The position numbers and the translations under genes are program-made. The notes beneath the pieces are model-generated. The model was not told where the DNA came from and ran no database searches. It worked only from the letters and a program-made list of their open reading frames with translations. 9,357 nt of DNA, from assembly GCA_902772565.1 (NCBI GenBank), contig CACYBJ010000096.1, forward strand, positions 1 through 9,357, written 5' to 3'. Every line of letters starts with the position of its first letter. Position 1 is the first letter of the stretch. The stretch comes from an uncultured Lachnospiraceae bacterium (GTDB lineage Bacteria > Bacillota > Clostridia > Lachnospirales > Lachnospiraceae). Below are positions 5,542 through 9,357 of the stretch, one piece after another.

Positions 5542-8121
5542 ATGGACGAACATATCTTTGATCAGATTAATGACGTCGATCTGAAAAAAACAATGGAGAA
5601 ATCCTACATTGAATATGCCATGTCAGTTATCGCATCCCGAGCACTTCCGGATGCGAGAGACGGACTTAAGCCTGTTCAGCGCAGAATTCTCTATGCAATG
5701 ATAGAGCTGAATAATACGCCGGATAAGCCTCACAGAAAATGTGCCCGTATCGTCGGTGATACCATGGGTAAATACCATCCTCACGGTGACAGCTCAATTT
5801 ACGGCGCACTTGTTAACATGGCACAGGACTGGTCTACCAGATATCCGCTTGTTGACGGACACGGAAACTTCGGTTCGGTGGACGGCGACGGCGCTGCTGC
5901 CATGCGATATACCGAAGCAAGACTCTCCAAGATTTCCATGGAGATGCTTTCGGACATAAACAAAGACACAGTTGATTTTGTACCGAACTTCGACGAGACC
6001 GAAAAGGAACCGACGGTACTTCCGTCAAGAATTCCAAACCTTCTCGTAAACGGTACTTCCGGTATTGCCGTAGGTATGGCTACCAACATTCCTCCTCATA
6101 ACCTGGGAGAAATCGTAGATGCGGTAGTTAAGATCATCGACAATAAACTTCAGGATCTGGACACATCCATCGAAGAAATCATGGAAATAGTTAAAGGTCC
6201 CGACTTCCCTACCGGCGCCCACATTTTAGGTACCAGAGGTATTATCGATGCCTATACCACCGGCCGCGGCAAAATCAGAGTACGCGCGGTGACCAACATC
6301 GAGCCTATGGACAACGGTAAGAACAGAATTATCGTAACCGAACTTCCATATGCCGTTAATAAAGCAAAACTCATTGAGAAAATCGCAGAACTTGTAAGAA
6401 ACAAGAGAATCGACGGAATCACAGACCTTCGCGACGAATCAAACCGCGAAGGTATGAGAATTGTTATCGAGCTTCGCCGCGATGCCAACCCTCAGGTTGT
6501 ACTTAATCATCTTTACAAGCACACACAGATGCAGGACACCTTCGGTGTTATCCTTCTGGCCCTCGTAGGCGGCGAGCCGAAGATACTTACTCTTCTTGAT
6601 ATGCTCAATGTATATCTTTCACATCAGGAAGAAGTAGTTCGCAGAAGAACAGCATACGACCTTGCCAAGGCCGAAGAACGTGCTCACATTTTGGAAGCCC
6701 TTCTCAGAGCTCTTGATGTAATCGATGAAATCATCGCCATCATCAGAGCATCCAAGAATGCACAGGCAGCCAAAGAGTCTCTTATGAATGCATTTGCCTT
6801 TGATGATGTTCAGGCACAGGCAATCGTAGACATGAGACTCCGTCAGCTTACCGGTCTGGAAAGAGAAAGACTCCAGAACGAATATGACGAGCTTAAAAAA
6901 CTGATAGAAGAATACAAAGCTATCCTGGCAGATGAAAAGAAACTTCTTCAGGTAGTTAAAGAAGAAATCATCGAAATCGCTGCAAAGTACAGAGATGACA
7001 GAAGAACGGAAATCGTATTTGACGAGTCCGAAATGAGCATCGAGGATTTCGTACCGAACGATGCAACAGTTATTACCATGACCAGAAGAGGATATATCAA
7101 GAGAATGTCTCCTGATAATTTCCGCGTTCAGAATCGTGGCGGTAAGGGCATCCGCGGCATGCAGACCATAGAGGATGATGTAATAGAGAACATCTTTACA
7201 ACCACCAACCATAAGCTGCTGCTGTTCTTTACCAACAAGGGACGAGTTTATAAACTTAAGGCCTACCAGATTCCGGAGGCTTCAAGAACATCCCGCGGAA
7301 TTGCCATAGTAAACCTTCTCATGCTTCAGCCTGAGGAGAAAATCCAGGCAATCATTCCTATCGATAACTTCGACCAGGGCGGCAATCTTATCATGGCCAC
7401 CGTAGGCGGAACCATTAAGAAGACACCGCTTAAGGCCTATGAGAACATCCGAAAGATCGGTATCCAGGCTATCACTCTTCGTGACGACGACAGCCTGGTG
7501 GAAGTAAATATCTCCAGCGGCGAGGATATTATTACCATGGTAACCGCAGAAGGTATGTCCATCACTTTCAACGAAACCGATGTACGTGAAACCGGCCGAA
7601 GCGCAATGGGCGTTCGCGGTATGAACATTTCAGAGGGCGACCGTGTGGTAGGCATGCAGATTGCCAACGCCGGAACCTACTTCCTCTTCATTACCGAAAA
7701 GGGTATGGGCAAGAGAACCGTAGCTACCGAGTTCAGAAGCCAGAAGCGTGGCGGTAAGGGTCTTATCTGCTACAGGATCACTGAAAAGACAGGTGCTCTT
7801 GTGGGAATGAAGGCCGTAGAAGATGACATGGATGTGATCATGATCACCGACGAAGGCATTATCATCCGTACCGGCGTTGATTCCATCAGCGTAATCGGAC
7901 GAAACACCTCCGGCGTTAAGTGCATGAATATCAAGGACGAGAACATCTCCGTGGCAAGTATCGCCGTAACAGAAAAAGATACCGAGGCAGATACCGCATC
8001 CGCCGAAGAAAATGTCGACGGAGCATCCGATGAGGAGAATGAGGCAGATACCGCATCCGCCGAAGAAAAAGCCGACGAATCAGCCGAGGATAAAACCGAG
8101 GCAGATGCAAACGAACAGTAA
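5542..8121 (+). CDS. gyrA: DNA gyrase subunit A
   Basis: GyrA cuts and religates DNA and wraps it. At 859 residues it is somewhat longer than B. subtilis GyrA (about 820), mainly because of an acidic C-terminal tail. The breakage-reunion domain shows the HPHGDSSIYG quinolone region (Ser84, Gly88) and the active-site Tyr123 in AAAMRYTEARL. The C-terminal beta-pinwheel carries a GyrA-box-like QNRGGKG (530-536) in the first blade, needed for wrapping, and a second copy, QKRGGKG (734-740), in a late blade. Residues about 811-859 are strongly acidic (21 Asp/Glu against 3 Lys) and built from a repeat. GyrA rather than ParC is supported by the box motif and position after gyrB. AAGGAAGG at 5528-5535 precedes the ATG, 19 bp after gyrB. 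Confidence 0.97.
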   Translation: MDEHIFDQINDVDLKKTMEKSYIEYAMSVIASRALPDARDGLKPVQRRILYAMIELNNTPDKPHRKCARIVGDTMGKYHPHGDSSIYGALVNMAQDWSTRYPLVDGHGNFGSVDGDGAAAMRYTEARLSKISMEMLSDINKDTVDFVPNFDETEKEPTVLPSRIPNLLVNGTSGIAVGMATNIPPHNLGEIVDAVVKIIDNKLQDLDTSIEEIMEIVKGPDFPTGAHILGTRGIIDAYTTGRGKIRVRAVTNIEPMDNGKNRIIVTELPYAVNKAKLIEKIAELVRNKRIDGITDLRDESNREGMRIVIELRRDANPQVVLNHLYKHTQMQDTFGVILLALVGGEPKILTLLDMLNVYLSHQEEVVRRRTAYDLAKAEERAHILEALLRALDVIDEIIAIIRASKNAQAAKESLMNAFAFDDVQAQAIVDMRLRQLTGLERERLQNEYDELKKLIEEYKAILADEKKLLQVVKEEIIEIAAKYRDDRRTEIVFDESEMSIEDFVPNDATVITMTRRGYIKRMSPDNFRVQNRGGKGIRGMQTIEDDVIENIFTTTNHKLLLFFTNKGRVYKLKAYQIPEASRTSRGIAIVNLLMLQPEEKIQAIIPIDNFDQGGNLIMATVGGTIKKTPLKAYENIRKIGIQAITLRDDDSLVEVNISSGEDIITMVTAEGMSITFNETDVRETGRSAMGVRGMNISEGDRVVGMQIANAGTYFLFITEKGMGKRTVATEFRSQKRGGKGLICYRITEKTGALVGMKAVEDDMDVIMITDEGIIIRTGVDSISVIGRNTSGVKCMNIKDENISVASIAVTEKDTEADTASAEENVDGASDEENEADTASAEEKADESAEDKTEADANEQ
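7984..8106 (+). repeat. 57-bp tandem repeat in the gyrA 3' end
   Basis: A 29-bp perfect repeat occurs at 7984-8012 and 8041-8069, exactly 57 bp apart. A third partial copy (GAGGCAGAT) sits another 57 bp on, at 8098-8106. The period equals 19 codons, so the frame is kept, and the encoded unit starts EADTASAEE. The sequence between the perfect cores is diverged but still acidic. It looks like duplication by slippage within the region encoding the acidic GyrA tail. Confidence 0.85.
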
Positions 8122-8130
8122 AACCGGGCA

Positions 8131-8148
8131 GCGGTCCCGAGGGACCGC
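8131..8148 (+). other. GC-rich hairpin between gyrA and guaA
   Basis: GCGGTCC (8131-8137) and GGACCGC (8142-8148) form a perfect 7-bp stem around a CGAG loop, 10 bp after the gyrA stop. No T-run follows (next bases GTAAACACC), so it is unlikely to be a complete intrinsic terminator. It may act as an mRNA stabiliser or processing boundary, or modulate read-through from gyrA into guaA. Confidence 0.6.
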
Positions 8149-8181
8149 GTAAACACCGGAAAATCATACAGGAGGTATAAT

Positions 8182-9162
8182 ATGTTACAGAACAGACCTG
8201 ACAACATGGAAAGAATTACAACTTCCGAACAGGCAAAGGCTTATATCGACGAGCAGATTGCTCTCATGCGCGAGCAGATCGGCGATAAGAAAGTGCTCCT
8301 TGCTCTTTCGGGCGGCGTGGACTCATCTGTTGTTGCCGCACTTCTTATCAAGGCAGTGGGACAGCAGCTTGTGTGCGTGCATGTAAACCACGGATTGCTC
8401 AGAAAAGGCGAGCCGGAGCAGGTAATTAACGTATTTGGAAAGGAACTGGGTGCAAACCTTGTTTATGTTGATGCCACAGACCGTTTCCTTGACAAGCTGG
8501 CAGGCGTAACAGATCCTGAACAGAAGAGAAAGATTATCGGCGGAGAGTTCATCGAAGTATTTGCCGAAGAAGCAAGAAAACTTGACGGTATTGATTTCCT
8601 CGCACAGGGAACCATCTGGCCGGACATCCTTGAAAGTGAGGCAGGAATCAAGGCTCATCATAACGCAGGCGGACTTCCGGAGGACATGAAGTTCGAACTT
8701 GTTGAGCCTGTCCGCATGCTCTTTAAGGACGAAGTACGTGTAGTAGGTAAGGAACTTGGCCTTCCCGACAACATGGTATTCCGTCAGCCGTTCCCGGGAC
8801 CGGGTCTCGGCGTAAGATGCCCCGGCGCAATCACAAGAGACCGTCTTGAGGCAGTCCGCGAGTCAGATGCCATCCTCCGTGAAGAGTTCGAAAAGAACGG
8901 CCTTGCAGGAAAGGTATGGCAGTATTTCACCGTAGTGCCCGACTTTAAGTCCACAGGCGTTAAGAACGGCAAGAGAACATTTGACTGGCCATGCATCATC
9001 CGCGCCATTAACACTACAGACGTTATGGAAGTTACGGTGGAGCATCTGTCAGATGAGCTCATCGACCATCTTGTTAACAGAATCATTTCGGAAGTTCCGG
9101 GAATCAACCGCGTACTCTTTGATTACACACCAAAGCCGCCGGCAACGGTTGAATATGAATAA
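8182..9162 (+). CDS. guaA: GMP synthase, ATP-pyrophosphatase subunit (no glutaminase domain)
   Basis: GMP synthase aminates XMP to GMP using ATP, in the cytoplasm. The product is 326 residues, whereas the usual two-domain enzyme is about 510-525. The missing part is the N-terminal glutamine amidotransferase. Present are the ATP-PPase domain with PP-loop SGGVDSS (residues 43-49), DFLAQGTIWPDILES, the FRQPFPGPGL segment (200-209), and the dimerisation domain ending KPPATVEYE, which binds XMP. This equals the GuaAb subunit of archaeal split enzymes. Ammonia must come from a separate glutaminase partner or directly from free ammonia; no partner is encoded in the window, and the 60-bp upstream gap is too short for a lost domain. 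AGGAGG (8170-8175) lies 6 bases before ATG 8182, supporting that start over the in-frame ATG at 8206. Confidence 0.93.
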   Translation: MLQNRPDNMERITTSEQAKAYIDEQIALMREQIGDKKVLLALSGGVDSSVVAALLIKAVGQQLVCVHVNHGLLRKGEPEQVINVFGKELGANLVYVDATDRFLDKLAGVTDPEQKRKIIGGEFIEVFAEEARKLDGIDFLAQGTIWPDILESEAGIKAHHNAGGLPEDMKFELVEPVRMLFKDEVRVVGKELGLPDNMVFRQPFPGPGLGVRCPGAITRDRLEAVRESDAILREEFEKNGLAGKVWQYFTVVPDFKSTGVKNGKRTFDWPCIIRAINTTDVMEVTVEHLSDELIDHLVNRIISEVPGINRVLFDYTPKPPATVEYE

Positions 9163-9170
9163 ATCGATTT

Positions 9171-9208
9171 AAAACACGCCCACAAGCTTGCTGCAGGGCG
9201 TGTTTTTT
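9171..9208 (+). terminator. Strong intrinsic terminator after guaA
   Basis: AAAACACGCCC (9171-9181) and GGGCGTGTTTT (9196-9206) form a perfect 11-bp stem around a 14-nt loop that contains a small CAAGCTTG palindrome. The stem runs into six T residues (9203-9208). It starts 8 bp after the guaA stop and marks the end of the cluster's transcript. The A-run on the left arm is short, so activity on the other strand would be weaker. Confidence 0.93.
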
Positions 9209-9217
9209 ATTGGCCGA

Positions 9218-9243
9218 TTGCTTCAAAGCAAAGACGTATACGT
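9218..9243. promoter_or_regulatory. Two adjacent small palindromes upstream of the last gene
   Basis: TTGCTT-CA-AAGCAA (9218-9231) is a perfect 6-bp inverted repeat with a 2-nt centre, and ACGTATACGT (9234-9243) is a perfect 10-bp palindrome starting 2 bp later. They lie about 80-100 bp upstream of the gene at 9322, in the zone where a promoter and operator are expected. No convincing -35/-10 pair is visible nearby. They are candidate regulator binding sites, unproven. Confidence 0.3.
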
Positions 9244-9321
9244 AAATGATAAAAACGCGTGACAAAGAACGAGATTGGTGTTAAGGTTTTAGTGGGATAA
9301 AAAGATTTAGGGAGTAACTCA

Positions 9322-9357
9322 ATGTATTATGCAAGAGTCGGCATGTTGGCTATGGCG
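9322..9357 (+). CDS. Start of an unidentified gene, cut by the window end
   Basis: An ATG at 9322 follows AGGGAG (9309-9314) by 7 bases, a good ribosome binding site. Twelve codons are visible, reading MYYARVGMLAMA, and the frame is open to the window edge. The stretch is too short to identify; it is mildly hydrophobic, which might suggest a membrane protein or signal anchor, but that is a guess. It lies beyond the terminator and so should have its own promoter in 9209-9308. Confidence 0.55.
   Translation, partial: MYYARVGMLAMA

Noticed and set aside
6619..7212. 197-codon open frame on the minus strand
   Set aside because: It lies wholly inside gyrA, its translation is rich in Cys, Phe and Tyr with no recognisable domain, and it has no ribosome binding site that I can see. 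It is a shadow of the coding strand.
8122..8181. Possible purine riboswitch before guaA
   Set aside because: Only 60 bp separate gyrA and guaA and most is the small hairpin and the ribosome binding site. There is no room for a three-way-junction aptamer and no matching core motif.
7770..8207. 145-codon minus-strand frame with Ser/Ala repeats
   Set aside because: The repeats are simply the reverse complement of the acidic gyrA tail repeat; no independent evidence for a gene.
8981..9172. 63-codon plus-strand frame overlapping the guaA end
   Set aside because: It is out of frame inside guaA, without a ribosome binding site or recognisable product.

Overview
The window holds a bacterial replication-origin and DNA-gyrase gene cluster, all on the + strand: dnaA (3' part only) - oriC-like spacer - dnaN - yaaA (S4 domain) - recF - gyrB - gyrA - a GMP synthase catalytic subunit - strong terminator - the first codons of another gene. 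This order is the classic Firmicutes (Bacillota) origin layout. The moderate GC content, strong AGGAGG-type ribosome binding sites and the GyrA/GyrB wording point to Clostridia, probably the Lachnospiraceae. The family assignment is my recollection of sequence style and has not been tested by a search.

Region by region. Bases 1-849 encode the C-terminal ~280 residues of DnaA. Bases 850-1159 form a non-coding spacer with DnaA-box-like sites. It contains a compact arrangement of two abutting DnaA boxes, a GCCC patch and five TTA triplets, which matches the 'basal unwinding system' (DnaA boxes plus DnaA-trio) described for Bacillus subtilis oriC. Bases 1160-3591 carry dnaN, yaaA and recF, with yaaA and recF overlapping by one base. 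Bases 3594-8121 carry gyrB and gyrA, with only 2 bp between recF and gyrB and 19 bp between gyrB and gyrA. After a small GC-rich hairpin without a U-tract comes a 326-residue GMP synthase that lacks the glutamine amidotransferase domain. A perfect 11-bp stem with a T-run ends the cluster at about 9208. The last ~150 bp contain two small palindromes and the start of an unidentified gene at 9322.

How the genes work together: DnaA opens the origin, DnaN clamps polymerase onto DNA, RecF helps repair stalled forks, and gyrase (GyrB2GyrA2) removes positive supercoils ahead of forks. YaaA is an S4-type RNA-binding protein whose role is less certain. GuaA supplies GMP and is the metabolic outsider, apparently co-transcribed behind gyrA.

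I see no previously undescribed system. The points worth a second look are the well-formed unwinding module, an Asp in place of the usual catalytic Glu in the GyrB Toprim domain, a Gly at the GyrA quinolone-contact position, an acidic GyrA tail built from a 57-bp repeat, and the stand-alone GMP synthase catalytic subunit in the gyrase operon.
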